Source: Glacieibacterium frigidum
GTDB taxonomy: Bacteria; Pseudomonadota; Alphaproteobacteria; Sphingomonadales; Sphingomonadaceae
Direction: 5' to 3'
Length of the DNA: 64,000 nt
NCBI RefSeq assembly: GCF_007097155.1
Contig: NZ_VJWA01000001.1
Coordinates: forward strand, 62,001 to 126,000
Made by a program: the position numbers and the translations under genes
Part shown: piece after piece, positions 8,071 to 17,037 of the stretch
How positions within the stretch are numbered: the first letter of the stretch is position 1
Layout: every line of letters begins with the position of its first letter
Notes under the pieces: generated by a model
The model's input: only the letters and a program-made list of their open reading frames with translations
Told to the model about the DNA's origin: nothing
The model's database searches: none

Positions 8071-9012
8071 TTACAGTCGCGATGACGGGATCGTCAGGAC
8101 GACCTTGCCCTCTACGGTGCCGGACTGCAGCGCCGACGCAGCTTCCGCGATCTCGCGCCAGTGACGGACGGTGCCGACGGGAACCTTGAGGTCGCCAGCG
8201 GCGATCAGGGCCACGACTTTGGCCAAGGGTTCGGCGACCCCCGGACCATGGCCGCCGAGGAAGAGACCGTGGAGGCGCACGTTGCTTTTCAGGTAGAAGT
8301 CACGGACGTCGAAGGTCGTCTTGGCGTTCGATGAATTGCCGCAGTTCACGCACAGGCCGTTCGACGCCAGCGAGGTCAATGCGAGGGCGAGATAATCGCC
8401 GCCGACCGAGTCGAGGATGAAGTCGTAGGGCCCGGCGAGACTGGCATCCTCCATGCTCGCATGGAGGACCGTTCCGGCGACGCCGTCGGCGGCCAGGAGC
8501 GACGGCAGCTCGGCGCGGCGACTGACCGCGCTGACCTGCGCCCCGCCGCGTGCGGCCAGCTGGATGGCGAAGCGTCCGACCCCTCCCGACGCGCCCGTGA
8601 TCAGCACGCGCTTCCCCTGAAGATCGCCGCCGAGTTCGATCGACAGATAGGCGGTGCTCGCCGCTACCGGCAGCGCCGCCGCGTCGGTGAAGCTGATCCG
8701 GTCGGGCAACGGCACGAGGCTGGCCGCGTCCGCCGCCACGAACTCGGCCCATCCGCCCCGCGCGACGGCGCCCACCACCCGGGTTCCGGCCGGCGGGGTG
8801 CTGCCGTCGGCGGCGCTCTGCTCGATCACGCCGGCGAAATCCCAGCCCGGGGCGTAGGGCTCGGCAGCGCCGAGCGCCGTGCGCGTGTCGCCGGCATTGA
8901 GCGAGAAGGCGTGCACCCTGACCAGTGCCTGCGACGGCGTCGGCACCGGCATCGGCACCTCGGCGATCGTCAGCGCCGGTTCGTTCGCCGCATCGGCCCA
9001 GATCGTCTTCAT
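8071..9012 (-). CDS. zinc-type alcohol dehydrogenase-like / quinone oxidoreductase (MDR superfamily)
   Basis: A 313-aa medium-chain reductase: GroES-like N-domain, then a Rossmann domain with RVLITGASGGVGRFAIQLAA (near residues 140-160). It has no structural-zinc cysteine cluster, so it belongs to the zinc-independent quinone-oxidoreductase/enoyl-reductase branch using NADPH. The start is ATG at 9012 (MKTIWADAANEPALTIAEV) because GAGGG precedes it; an upstream in-frame start would add 21 unlikely residues. It is the last gene of the minus-strand catabolic cluster that begins at 18964. Its 3' end comes within 20 nt of the tRNA-Ser gene. The substrate is unknown; an enone or quinone intermediate of the pathway is plausible. 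Confidence 0.85.
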   Translation of the reverse strand: MKTIWADAANEPALTIAEVPMPVPTPSQALVRVHAFSLNAGDTRTALGAAEPYAPGWDFAGVIEQSAADGSTPPAGTRVVGAVARGGWAEFVAADAASLVPLPDRISFTDAAALPVAASTAYLSIELGGDLQGKRVLITGASGGVGRFAIQLAARGGAQVSAVSRRAELPSLLAADGVAGTVLHASMEDASLAGPYDFILDSVGGDYLALALTSLASNGLCVNCGNSSNAKTTFDVRDFYLKSNVRLHGLFLGGHGPGVAEPLAKVVALIAAGDLKVPVGTVRHWREIAEAASALQSGTVEGKVVLTIPSSRL

Positions 9013-9052
9013 GCACCCACCCTCGTAACTCGCATCGTCGCTCGACATCGGA

Positions 9053-9331
9053 TCAGGCGAAGGTCGGGTGCGCATAGATGGGCGTGACTTCGATGTTCTT
9101 CAGATACTCGAAGATCGGCATGCCCTGCAGGATCGAGGCCAGCGCCTGATGATCCTCGGCCTCGACGACGAAGATCGAGCCGCCGGCGTCGGCACGCCGC
9201 CACAAGGCCTTCAAGGCGCCCGCCTCTTTCAGTTCGAGCGCCTGCGCGGCGTCGGCACTGGCGATCTGCTCGCGCTGCGCGTCGAACCCGAGCGCCTGCT
9301 GATCGATCTGGATCTTCACATGGTAGAGCAT
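9053..9331 (-). CDS. muconolactone delta-isomerase family protein (copy 2)
   Basis: A 92-aa protein, the canonical length of muconolactone isomerase (CatC). It has the family's ferredoxin-like ends: MLYHVKIQIDQ at the start, the LWRRADAGGSIFVVEAEDHQ strand in the middle, and LQGMPIFEYLKNIEVTPI toward the C-terminus. True CatC moves a double bond in muconolactone in the beta-ketoadipate pathway. No other cat genes are present here, so the substrate may differ. It overlaps the stop of the homologous upstream gene by one nucleotide (TGATG). Confidence 0.85.
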   Translation of the reverse strand: MLYHVKIQIDQQALGFDAQREQIASADAAQALELKEAGALKALWRRADAGGSIFVVEAEDHQALASILQGMPIFEYLKNIEVTPIYAHPTFA

Positions 9332-9675
9332 CAGAACTTCTCCGGCATCAGGGGCTGGTTCGATGCGACTTCGGCAAGCGGACGCGGTGTCGCGAAATCC
9401 GGGAAAACCGGGTGCGGAAGGATCGGCAGCACCTCGACATGATCCCAGTATTTGAACATCGGCAGGGTGCGCAGGTCTTCGGCCAGCGACTCATGCGACG
9501 GCGTGTCGATGATGAAGATCGAGCCGTTGCAATCGGCGCGCCGGAACAGGCCGATGGTCTTACCCTCGGCACGCGCTTCGCGGGCGCGCTTGATCTCGCC
9601 GGCGTAGACTTCCTCCTTGTTCGGGCAGGCGTTGAACGCCGCCCGGTTCAGGTAGGTGTGGACAAGAAACAGCAT
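9331..9675 (-). CDS. muconolactone delta-isomerase family protein (copy 1, extended C-terminus)
   Basis: A 114-aa protein sharing the family plan of its neighbour: MLFLVHTYLNRAAF at the start, LFRRADCNGSIFIIDTPSHE in the middle, LRTLPMFKYWDHVEVLPILP near the end. It also carries a 20-residue C-terminal extension (FATPRPLAEVASNQPLMPE). The two genes are tandem paralogues and may form a hetero-oligomer; CatC-type enzymes are decamers. The RBS GAGGAG precedes the ATG. It follows the indolepyruvate:ferredoxin oxidoreductase gene after 30 nt, so it is almost certainly co-transcribed. Confidence 0.83.
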   Translation of the reverse strand: MLFLVHTYLNRAAFNACPNKEEVYAGEIKRAREARAEGKTIGLFRRADCNGSIFIIDTPSHESLAEDLRTLPMFKYWDHVEVLPILPHPVFPDFATPRPLAEVASNQPLMPEKF

Positions 9676-9705
9676 GAAATCTCCTCGAGTGGAGGCCGCG
9701 AATGA

Positions 9706-12700
9706 TCAGGCGGCGATCGGCAGGGCAGGCGTCGGATCGAGCTGGGCGTAAAGCCGCTCGCGCTCGAGCAGGGCAGCGGCGTGGTTGCGGTCCTTGACGT
9801 GCCCATAGCCGCGAATGCGCAAAGGCAGTGCCGCGATGGCCGTCGCGGTATCGAGCGTGTCCGGCCGCAGGCGTGCGGCCAGAGTTTCGACCTCGGCGAT
9901 GTAGTCCTCGATCATCCGGCGCTCGAGCCGGCGGTCGGTCATGCCGCCGAAGGGGTCGAACGGCGTGCCGCGCAGGCGCCGCCCCTTGGCGAGGAGCTTC
10001 AGTAGCGGGGTCATCCACGGGCCGAAGCGCTGCTTGCGCAGCTCTCCCGTCGCCGGATCGCGCCTGGCGAACAGCGGCGGCGCGAAGCTGTAGCTGATGC
10101 GCGGCGTGCCTTCGAACTGCGCCAGTACGCCGGATTGGAAACCGGATTCGACGTGCAGCCTGGCGACCTCGTACTCGTCCTTATAGGCCATCAGCTTGGC
10201 GAGGCTCTTGGCGACGGCAATGGTGAAGCGCTCGCTGCCGGGCACAGCCACGTTCTCCGCAGCGCGCGCCGTTTCAGCAAGTGCACGGAAGCGCGCTGCG
10301 TAGGCTGCATCCTGGTACCGGCCGAGCAGGTCGGCGCGATGATCGATGACGCCCTGTGCCGTCTCGGCCTGCGGCGGCAGATTCGCGGGCGCATCGACCG
10401 CGCGTGCCACCGCCGCCGGGTCGTGCGCCTCGGCGCGACCCCAGGCGAACGCGGCGCGGTTCATGCCTACGGCGGCACCGTTGAGGATGACCGCACGCTC
10501 GATCGCGTCGAGGCTGAGCGGGATCAGGCCGCGCTGAAACGCGAAGCCCAGCATGAAGGCGTTGGCGCCGATCGCATCCCCGACCAGCGCCTCGGCGCGG
10601 CGTGCCGCATCGATCACCGAGAGCTTGCCGCCGACGAGCGCTTCCAGCCTTGCAAGCATCGGGCGGCGCCCGAGGTCGAGGTCCGGCTGACCCAGAAAGG
10701 CGCCGGTCGGAATGACGTGATCGTTGGCGATCACATGCGAAACACCGTCCTCGAGCGTCGCCAGGGCTTCGGGCGCGGTCGCGACGATCGGATCATAGGC
10801 CAGCATCAGGTCGACATTCCCGGGCGCTATGCGGACCGCATGAAGATCGTCGGGGCGCGGCGCCAGCCGCACATGGCTGGTCACCGCGCCACCCTTCTGC
10901 GCCAGCCCCGTGAAATCGGAGACCGTGCAACCGCGCCCTTCGATATGCGCCGCCATGCCCAGCAAGGCGCCGATCGTGACCACCCCGGTGCCGCCGACAC
11001 CGGCGACCAGGATGTTGTACGGGCGGTTCAGCGGGCGCGTCGCAGGTTCCGGCACCTCGGGCGGCTCCGCGGCTACACCGGTGCGCCGGGTGCCCCGCAG
11101 CGTGCCGCCCTCGACGACGATGAAGCTCGGGCAAAAGCCCTTGGTGCACGACAGGTCCTTGTTGCAGCTCGACTGCGCGATCGCGCGCTTGCGCCCGAGA
11201 TCGGTGTCGAGCGGAACGACCGAGACGCAGCTCGACGCTTCCGAACAATCGCCGCAGCCCTCGCAGACGTCCGGGTTGATGAAGACCCGCACCGCGGGGT
11301 CCGCCAGCGTGCCGCGCTTGCGCCGCCGGCGCTTCTCGGTCGCGCAGGTCTGCTCATAGACGAGGATCGTCGTCCCGGGCACGTCGCGCAACGTCCGCTG
11401 GACAGCGTCGAGATCGTCGCGGTGGTGCACCTTCACGTCCGCCGGCAGATCGCTTCGACGGTGCCAGTCGGGGTTGTCGGAGACGACGTCGACCCGGGCG
11501 ACCCCTTCGGCCTGGACCTGCCGCACCACCTGCGCGACCGAAAACTGGCCTTCGGCGGGCTGTCCGCCGGTCATCGCGACGGCGTCGTTATAGAGGATCT
11601 TGTAGGTGATATTGACCCCGGCCGCCGCCGCCGCGCGGATGGCGAGCAGCCCGCTGTGGGTATAGGTCCCGTCGCCCAGGTTCTGGAAGATGTGCGCGTC
11701 GGTCGAGAAGGGTGCCTGCCCGATCCAGTTCGTGCCTTCTCCGCCCATCTGGGTGAAGCCCGCCGTCGCGCGGTCCGGCAGCAGGGTCGCGATCCCGTGA
11801 CAGCCGATCCCGGCATGGGCACGGCTGCCCTGGGGGACCTTGGTGGAGCTGCTGTGGGGACATCCCGAGCAGAAGACCGGGGTGCGTGCCAGCGCACCCG
11901 GCGCCGGCGCGGGCTGGGTGGCGAAAGCCTCGATGCGCGCCAGGCGCTGGGCGATCGGCGCATCGATCGCAGCCATGGCCGCCAGCCGCTTCGCAATGGC
12001 GATCGCGACACCGGAGGCGCTCAGCTGGCTCTCGCTCTGCAGCAGGATGCCACCGGCGTCGTTGCGCTTGCCGTGGATGCGCGGGCGCCGGCCGGCAGGC
12101 AGATTGTAGAGCAGATGGGTCAGCTGGGCTTCGATCAGCCCCTGCTTCTCCTCGACGACCAGGATCTCGTCGAGCCCATCGGCAAAGCGCAGCGCCCCTT
12201 CGCTCTCGAGCGGCCACGACATGCCGACCTTGTAGACGCGCACGCCCAGTTCATCGGAGCGCCGGTCGATCCCGAGCTCGATCAGCGCCTGGGCGACGTC
12301 CAGATAGCTCTTGCCGGTCGTGATGATGCCGAAGCGCGCGCGACCCCCGCCGACGACGATGCGGTCCAGCGCGTTGGCGCGGGCGAAGGCGGCAACGGCG
12401 TCCATCTTGGGCCCGTGCAGGCGCGCCTCGGCAGCCAGCGGCGGGTCGGGCCAGCGGAGATGCAGGCCCCCGGGGGGCGCCGGGAAGTCGCTCGGCATGA
12501 CGATAGCGAGGGCGTCCGGATCGACCGAGATCGAGGCCGAGCTTTCGACCGTCTCGGCGAGCGCCTTGAAGCCGACCCAGCAGCCCGAAAAGCGCGACAT
12601 GGCGATGCCGAGCATGCCGTAGTCGAGATATTCCTGCACCGACGAGGGGTTCAGGATCGGGATCATCGCAGCGATGAAGGTCTGGTCGCTCTGGTGGGCG

Positions 12701-13203
12701 AGGGTCGAACTCTGCGAGATATGATCGTCACCTGCGACGGCGAGAACGCCGCCGTGGCGCGCCGTCCCGGCGAGGTTGGCGTGCTTCAGCGCGTCGAGAC
12801 TGCGATCGACCCCCGGCCCCTTTGCGTACCACAGCGAGAAGACGCCATCGACCGTCGCCCCGCCGAAAGTGCCGACCTGCTGCGTCCCCCAGACCGCGGT
12901 TGCTGCAAGCTCCTCATTGACGCCGGGGCTGAACACCACGTCGCTCCCCTCGAGGTGCCTGGCCGCGCGCCACAGTTCATGGTCGAGCCCGCCCAGCGGT
13001 GACCCGCGATAGCCCGACACGAAGCCGCCGGTGTTCAGGCCCTGCCGCCGGTCACGCTGACGCTGGTCGATCAGCAGCCGCACCAGCGCCTGCACGCCCG
13101 ACAGATAGACCTGCCCCGACGCGAGCGTGTACTTGTCGTCGAGCGCAACCTCGCGAAGGCGGGGCGCGGCCGCTGCAGTTCGGGTCATGGTGGCCGCGGT
13201 CAT
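9706..13203 (-). CDS. indolepyruvate:ferredoxin oxidoreductase family protein, fused alpha-beta type
   Basis: A 1165-aa protein joining the IorA-like and IorB-like parts. The N-terminal pyrimidine-binding domain has SGYRGSPLGGLDHELW. The thiamine-diphosphate domain has GDGTYTHSGLLAIRAA, and the metal-binding NDAVAMTGGQPAEG stretch lies near residue 540. A cysteine cluster for Fe-S binding (CEGCGDCSEASSC, later CNKDLSCTKGFC) lies near 640-690. The C-terminal gamma domain has GVGGTGVVTIGALLGMAAH (near 740). The family decarboxylates aryl- or branched 2-keto acids to acyl-CoA. Beside a 2-hydroxyacid oxidase, it probably consumes the 2-keto acid that oxidase makes. It starts 4 nt after the TonB receptor stop. 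Confidence 0.93.
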   Translation of the reverse strand: MTAATMTRTAAAAPRLREVALDDKYTLASGQVYLSGVQALVRLLIDQRQRDRRQGLNTGGFVSGYRGSPLGGLDHELWRAARHLEGSDVVFSPGVNEELAATAVWGTQQVGTFGGATVDGVFSLWYAKGPGVDRSLDALKHANLAGTARHGGVLAVAGDDHISQSSTLAHQSDQTFIAAMIPILNPSSVQEYLDYGMLGIAMSRFSGCWVGFKALAETVESSASISVDPDALAIVMPSDFPAPPGGLHLRWPDPPLAAEARLHGPKMDAVAAFARANALDRIVVGGGRARFGIITTGKSYLDVAQALIELGIDRRSDELGVRVYKVGMSWPLESEGALRFADGLDEILVVEEKQGLIEAQLTHLLYNLPAGRRPRIHGKRNDAGGILLQSESQLSASGVAIAIAKRLAAMAAIDAPIAQRLARIEAFATQPAPAPGALARTPVFCSGCPHSSSTKVPQGSRAHAGIGCHGIATLLPDRATAGFTQMGGEGTNWIGQAPFSTDAHIFQNLGDGTYTHSGLLAIRAAAAAGVNITYKILYNDAVAMTGGQPAEGQFSVAQVVRQVQAEGVARVDVVSDNPDWHRRSDLPADVKVHHRDDLDAVQRTLRDVPGTTILVYEQTCATEKRRRRKRGTLADPAVRVFINPDVCEGCGDCSEASSCVSVVPLDTDLGRKRAIAQSSCNKDLSCTKGFCPSFIVVEGGTLRGTRRTGVAAEPPEVPEPATRPLNRPYNILVAGVGGTGVVTIGALLGMAAHIEGRGCTVSDFTGLAQKGGAVTSHVRLAPRPDDLHAVRIAPGNVDLMLAYDPIVATAPEALATLEDGVSHVIANDHVIPTGAFLGQPDLDLGRRPMLARLEALVGGKLSVIDAARRAEALVGDAIGANAFMLGFAFQRGLIPLSLDAIERAVILNGAAVGMNRAAFAWGRAEAHDPAAVARAVDAPANLPPQAETAQGVIDHRADLLGRYQDAAYAARFRALAETARAAENVAVPGSERFTIAVAKSLAKLMAYKDEYEVARLHVESGFQSGVLAQFEGTPRISYSFAPPLFARRDPATGELRKQRFGPWMTPLLKLLAKGRRLRGTPFDPFGGMTDRRLERRMIEDYIAEVETLAARLRPDTLDTATAIAALPLRIRGYGHVKDRNHAAALLERERLYAQLDPTPALPIAA

Positions 13204-13207
13204 CGCG

Positions 13208-15505
13208 TCAGTTCCTGATCGTGAACTCGACGCCGACTACCCGCGGCTCGTTGAGGGCCTGGTAGGCGAAGCCAAGACCGCTGGTGCCGGCCCCCTGGAC
13301 GAACTTGGTATCGAACAGGTTCTTGACGAAGACCCCGGCCTCGTACCGCCCGCTCGACGCGCCGATGCCGATCCGGCCGTTGACCAGGTTCGACTTGTCC
13401 TGAAGGAAGGTCGCGCTGTTCGACGGGTCGGAGAAGCTCTTGCCGCGATAGGTGTAGGTCAGCGACGTGTCGGCATAGTGCCTGTCGCTGAGGTCGAACT
13501 TGTAGGATGCGGTCGCCGATGCCGTGAACTTCGGTGCCTCGATCAGCGTGTTCCCGTCGTAATTGCCGAACACCGGCGGTGGCCCGGCCGCGATCAGGAA
13601 GGCGTTGGGAAACGAGTCGAACTTCGCGCTGTTGATGCCGACGCCGCCGGACAGGTTCAGGCCACGCACGGGGACGGCCTCGAAATCGATCTCGATGCCC
13701 TTGCTCGTCACCTTCGCGGCGTTGTTGATCGTGTTGAAGCGCACGACCGAGGTCACGCCGCCGATCGTCTGGGTCGTCGAATTAAGCTGCGATACCTGGA
13801 AGTCGTCGAACTTCATCACATAGGCCGCGAGGTTCAGGCGCAGGCGATTGTTGAAAAACTGGGTCTTCAGCCCGGTCTCGTAGTTCTTCACGGACTCGCC
13901 GCCGAACCGGAGGCCGCCGAAGGTGAAGTTGGTCTGCGACGTCAGGTCGACGTTGAAGCCGCCGGGCCGGGCGCCGGTGCTGAACAGGGCATAGCCGTTG
14001 ATCGTCTCGGTCGGCCGCACGCTGACGCTGATCAGCGGGCTGAGCTTGTTGCTCGAAAGCTTATCCTCGTAGAGCGGCACGTTGGCGAAGCCGAGACCCG
14101 TGAGGATGCCGGGCACCTGCGTATAGCGGACATCCTTGGTCGTCCGGCCATAGCGCAGTCCGGCGTCGACCGAGAGCCAGGTCAGGGGCCGCAAGGTGGC
14201 GCGTCCGAACCCGGCGATGACCTCCTGATCGACCTTTGCGTGGATGGTGAGCAGGCCGCCGCGCAGCGCCGGGACGGCAAAGTCGGGTCCGGTGCTGAGC
14301 GCCCAGTTCCAGCTCGGGCTGCCAGAGAAGTAAAATGCCCCCAGAACATAGTCGAACAGGCCGCCGCTGGACGAGGCAAGGCGCAACTCCTGGCTGAAAC
14401 TACGGTCGCGGTCGCGGATGTTGTTGGCGCCCTGGCTCAGCGGCGATTGATCGAAGTCGATGTTCAGCAGGTCGCTCGTCGACCGGCGGAAGGCGCTGAT
14501 CGAGGTGAGCGCCAGGCCATTGTCGAACTGATGCTCGATGTTCAGCGACACGCCGTAGATCGACCGGTCCTTGGTCGGCGAGTTGTTGAGGTTGACCTGA
14601 TAATCGGAGAGTCCGAGCGTCGCACCGGGGCCGGTGATCGGCCTGCCGCCGAGCAGCACATCGGACTTCGAGCTTGCCCCGTCCAGCGCCAGGTCGACCG
14701 TGGTGCCGTCCGACTTGTAGCGCAGCTGAACCCGGCCCGCGACGTTCGAACTGCTCCCGAGTTTCTTGTTGTTGAACAGGTTGCGATAGTAGCCGTCCTG
14801 CGACTGGGCGGCGAACGAGACCCGCACCGCGAGCGTGTCGGTGATCGGCGCGTTGACGAAGGCGTTGCCCTCGATCAGGTCGCGGCTGCCGAGACGCAGC
14901 GTGCCGCGGTAACCGTCCTCGAAGCTGGGCTTGGCGGAGGTGATCGAGATCACGCCGGTCAGCGAGTCCTTGCCGAACAGGGTGCCCTGCGGGCCTCTCA
15001 GGACCTCGACACGCTCGATATCGAAGATCGGGAATTCGGTCGTCGACGACCTGCCCAAGAACACGCCGTCGAGATAGATGCCGGCGCGGTTGTCGAAACC
15101 GGGATTGCGCGAGAAGTCGCCAACGCCGCGGATGCCCAGAAAGGGCTGCAGCCGGACGCTCTGGTTGCCGAACGACAGGCTCGGCACCTTGGCATCGAGG
15201 TCGATGATCGAGCGGACGCTCATCGCCTCCAGCCGGCCACCCTTGATGACGCCCACCGAGACGGGGACCTTCTGAAGATTTTCCGATACCTGGCGCGCCG
15301 TCACGACGATCTCGCCGACCGTATCGTCGGCGTCGGCCGCCGGCGCCGCTGCCGCGGTCTCGGACGGGGCAGCCGTCGCGGCCTGCTGCGCCAGCGCGGC
15401 GGCGGGCACCATGCCGGCGAGCGCTATGCCGAACGTGGTCGCGTAGAGGCGGGCCCTGAACGCCGCGAGACCCAGTCCATTGTGTCGTGCCATCATCGAG
15501 TTCAT
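13208..15505 (-). CDS. TonB-dependent receptor (catabolic cluster)
   Basis: A 765-aa outer-membrane receptor. The signal peptide ends near AALAQQ. A low-complexity Ala/Glu linker leads to the plug domain (GEIVVTARQVSENLQKVPVS, then LRGPQGTLFGKDSLTGVISI near residue 170). The 22-strand barrel ends in VVGVEFTIRN. It should import a substrate across the outer membrane with TonB-ExbBD energy. Its place between the NIPSNAP and indolepyruvate oxidoreductase genes suggests it imports the cluster's substrate rather than iron. RBS GGGGAA precedes the ATG. It belongs to the 'FyuA-like/IroN-type' sphingomonad expansion, whose ligands are mostly unknown. Confidence 0.93.
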   Translation of the reverse strand: MNSMMARHNGLGLAAFRARLYATTFGIALAGMVPAAALAQQAATAAPSETAAAAPAADADDTVGEIVVTARQVSENLQKVPVSVGVIKGGRLEAMSVRSIIDLDAKVPSLSFGNQSVRLQPFLGIRGVGDFSRNPGFDNRAGIYLDGVFLGRSSTTEFPIFDIERVEVLRGPQGTLFGKDSLTGVISITSAKPSFEDGYRGTLRLGSRDLIEGNAFVNAPITDTLAVRVSFAAQSQDGYYRNLFNNKKLGSSSNVAGRVQLRYKSDGTTVDLALDGASSKSDVLLGGRPITGPGATLGLSDYQVNLNNSPTKDRSIYGVSLNIEHQFDNGLALTSISAFRRSTSDLLNIDFDQSPLSQGANNIRDRDRSFSQELRLASSSGGLFDYVLGAFYFSGSPSWNWALSTGPDFAVPALRGGLLTIHAKVDQEVIAGFGRATLRPLTWLSVDAGLRYGRTTKDVRYTQVPGILTGLGFANVPLYEDKLSSNKLSPLISVSVRPTETINGYALFSTGARPGGFNVDLTSQTNFTFGGLRFGGESVKNYETGLKTQFFNNRLRLNLAAYVMKFDDFQVSQLNSTTQTIGGVTSVVRFNTINNAAKVTSKGIEIDFEAVPVRGLNLSGGVGINSAKFDSFPNAFLIAAGPPPVFGNYDGNTLIEAPKFTASATASYKFDLSDRHYADTSLTYTYRGKSFSDPSNSATFLQDKSNLVNGRIGIGASSGRYEAGVFVKNLFDTKFVQGAGTSGLGFAYQALNEPRVVGVEFTIRN

Positions 15506-15578
15506 GTCGATTTCCCCAAGTCTTGATTGTTTTTATTGCAGACTTTTCCGCTGAAGCCCGGAAGGGCGCAGCGTGTGT

Positions 15579-15932
15579 TCAAATTGCTTCTTCGAACTGG
15601 GCATGAGCCATGCCGGGTGAATAGCTGGTCGGGACCAGCAGCTCGTTGCTCGCCGTGCGAACGAGAATGCCGTCGACCTCGGTCTCGGCCTTGAGACGGA
15701 TCCACTCCGGATCGGCGAGGAACCCGTCCCAGACCGCCTCGCGCTCGGCAAGCGACTGCCAGGCGAGCAGATACATCAAGGCGTTGTTCGAACTGCCGAC
15801 CATGGTCGTCCAGAACCCCAGCGGCCGGATCCCAAGCCGGGCCCAGATGGGCAAGGTGATCGTCTCGAAACGCCGATGCAGCGCCGCCAGGCGTCCCGGC
15901 ATCGCCTCGTAAACACGCAGCTCGCAGATCAT
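15579..15932 (-). CDS. NIPSNAP family protein
   Basis: A 117-aa ferredoxin-like alpha/beta-barrel-fold protein. It begins ICELRVYEAMPGRLAALHRR and continues FETITLPIWARLGIRPLGFW, the classic NIPSNAP pattern in which residues around 'yel R.Y...pG....f' are conserved. It has a second half ending EFLVPTSYSP-like. NIPSNAP proteins in bacteria sit in catabolic operons, but their reaction is not defined. The ATG overlaps the TGA of the upstream BKACE gene (ATGA), which fixes the start. Confidence 0.82.
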   Translation of the reverse strand: MICELRVYEAMPGRLAALHRRFETITLPIWARLGIRPLGFWTTMVGSSNNALMYLLAWQSLAEREAVWDGFLADPEWIRLKAETEVDGILVRTASNELLVPTSYSPGMAHAQFEEAI

Positions 15933-16867
15933 GCGAAACACTCCCCCGCGGTGCCCTTGAGCTGCAGCATCTCGCGAACCTCGGCGGGCGACGCGACGGC
16001 GAGGCCGAGCGCGTCGAGGACCCTGGTGATCCGGCGCACCTGGTCGGCGTTGCTGCGCGCCAGCTGGCCGGGGCCGTCCCAAAGCGAGTCTTCGAGCCCG
16101 ACCCTGACATTGCCGCCCATCGCCGCCGCCATGGTGGCGATCGGCAGCTGGCTGCGGCCGGCGCCGAGCACCGACCAGTAATAGTCTCCGCCGAAAAGCC
16201 GGTCGGCGGTCCGCCGCATCTGCATCAGGTCCTCGGCATGGGCACCGATGCCGCCGAGTAGGCCGAACACCGACTGGATCAGCAGCGGCGGCTTGAGCAC
16301 GCCCGCTTCGAGGAAATGCGCCACCGTATAGAGATGGCCGATGTCGTAGCATTCGAGCTCGAAGCGGGTGCCGTTGTCGGCGCAGCGCAGCAGGATGTCG
16401 CGAATGTCGCAAAAAGTGTTCTTGAAGACACCGCTTTCCGACGCTTCGAGATAGGGGCGTTCCCACTCATATTCGAATTGCTCGAAGCGCTTGAGCATCG
16501 GGAACAGGCCGAAGTTCATCGACCCCATGTTGAGCGACGCGATCTCGGGCTTGAGCGCGAGCGCCGGCTGGATGCGCTCCTCGACCGGCATGGACGGTGC
16601 ACCGCCCGTCGTGATGTTAACGATGACGTCGCCAGCGGCGCGGATCTGCGGCAGGAACTGCCGGAACAGGTCGGTATCCTGCGAAGGCTGTCCGGTCTGC
16701 GGGTTGCGGGCGTGAAGATGCACCACGGCGGCGCCCGCCTGGGCTGCAGCGATCGCCTCAGCCGCGATCTCGGCGGGGGTCACCGGCAGGTGCGGCGACA
16801 TCGACGGGGTGTGGATCGAGCCCGTGACCGCGCACGTGATGATGACCTTGTCCTGCCTGGCGGCCAT
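15929..16867 (-). CDS. BKACE family protein (3-keto-5-aminohexanoate cleavage enzyme family, DUF849)
   Basis: A 312-aa TIM-barrel protein. It begins KVIITCAVTGSIHTPSMSP and has the metal-binding VVHLHARNPQTGQPSQD block (HxH motif), MGSMNFGLFP and later GGIGAHAEDLMQM. BKACE enzymes are Zn-dependent. They condense a beta-keto acid with acetyl-CoA to give acetoacetate and a new acyl-CoA. The start was set at 16867 (MAARQDKVIITC), because the 25 residues of the longer in-frame form resemble nothing in the family. Which beta-keto acid is used here is unknown; beta-ketoadipate-like or dehydrocarnitine-like acids are known options. Confidence 0.85.
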   Translation of the reverse strand: MAARQDKVIITCAVTGSIHTPSMSPHLPVTPAEIAAEAIAAAQAGAAVVHLHARNPQTGQPSQDTDLFRQFLPQIRAAGDVIVNITTGGAPSMPVEERIQPALALKPEIASLNMGSMNFGLFPMLKRFEQFEYEWERPYLEASESGVFKNTFCDIRDILLRCADNGTRFELECYDIGHLYTVAHFLEAGVLKPPLLIQSVFGLLGGIGAHAEDLMQMRRTADRLFGGDYYWSVLGAGRSQLPIATMAAAMGGNVRVGLEDSLWDGPGQLARSNADQVRRITRVLDALGLAVASPAEVREMLQLKGTAGECFA

Positions 16868-17037
16868 GGCCGGCCCTAGCGCGCGCAACCGGGAAAGATC
16901 GCCGAGCACGGCACCGATGCCAGTTTCGACTTTCCGCCCCAATTGGTTTTTTGAGTAACCATGGGACCTGAGTACCGAGGCCCGGGGACGCTTTCTAATA
17001 TCGGTTGGGCATCGCGCTTATCGCGCAACGCGCTCTG

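Noticed and set aside
10135-13002. 955-codon open frame opposite the indolepyruvate oxidoreductase gene
   Set aside because: It is a GC-driven shadow: the protein is Arg/Asp-rich without motifs, while the minus-strand gene has clear thiamine and Fe-S motifs.
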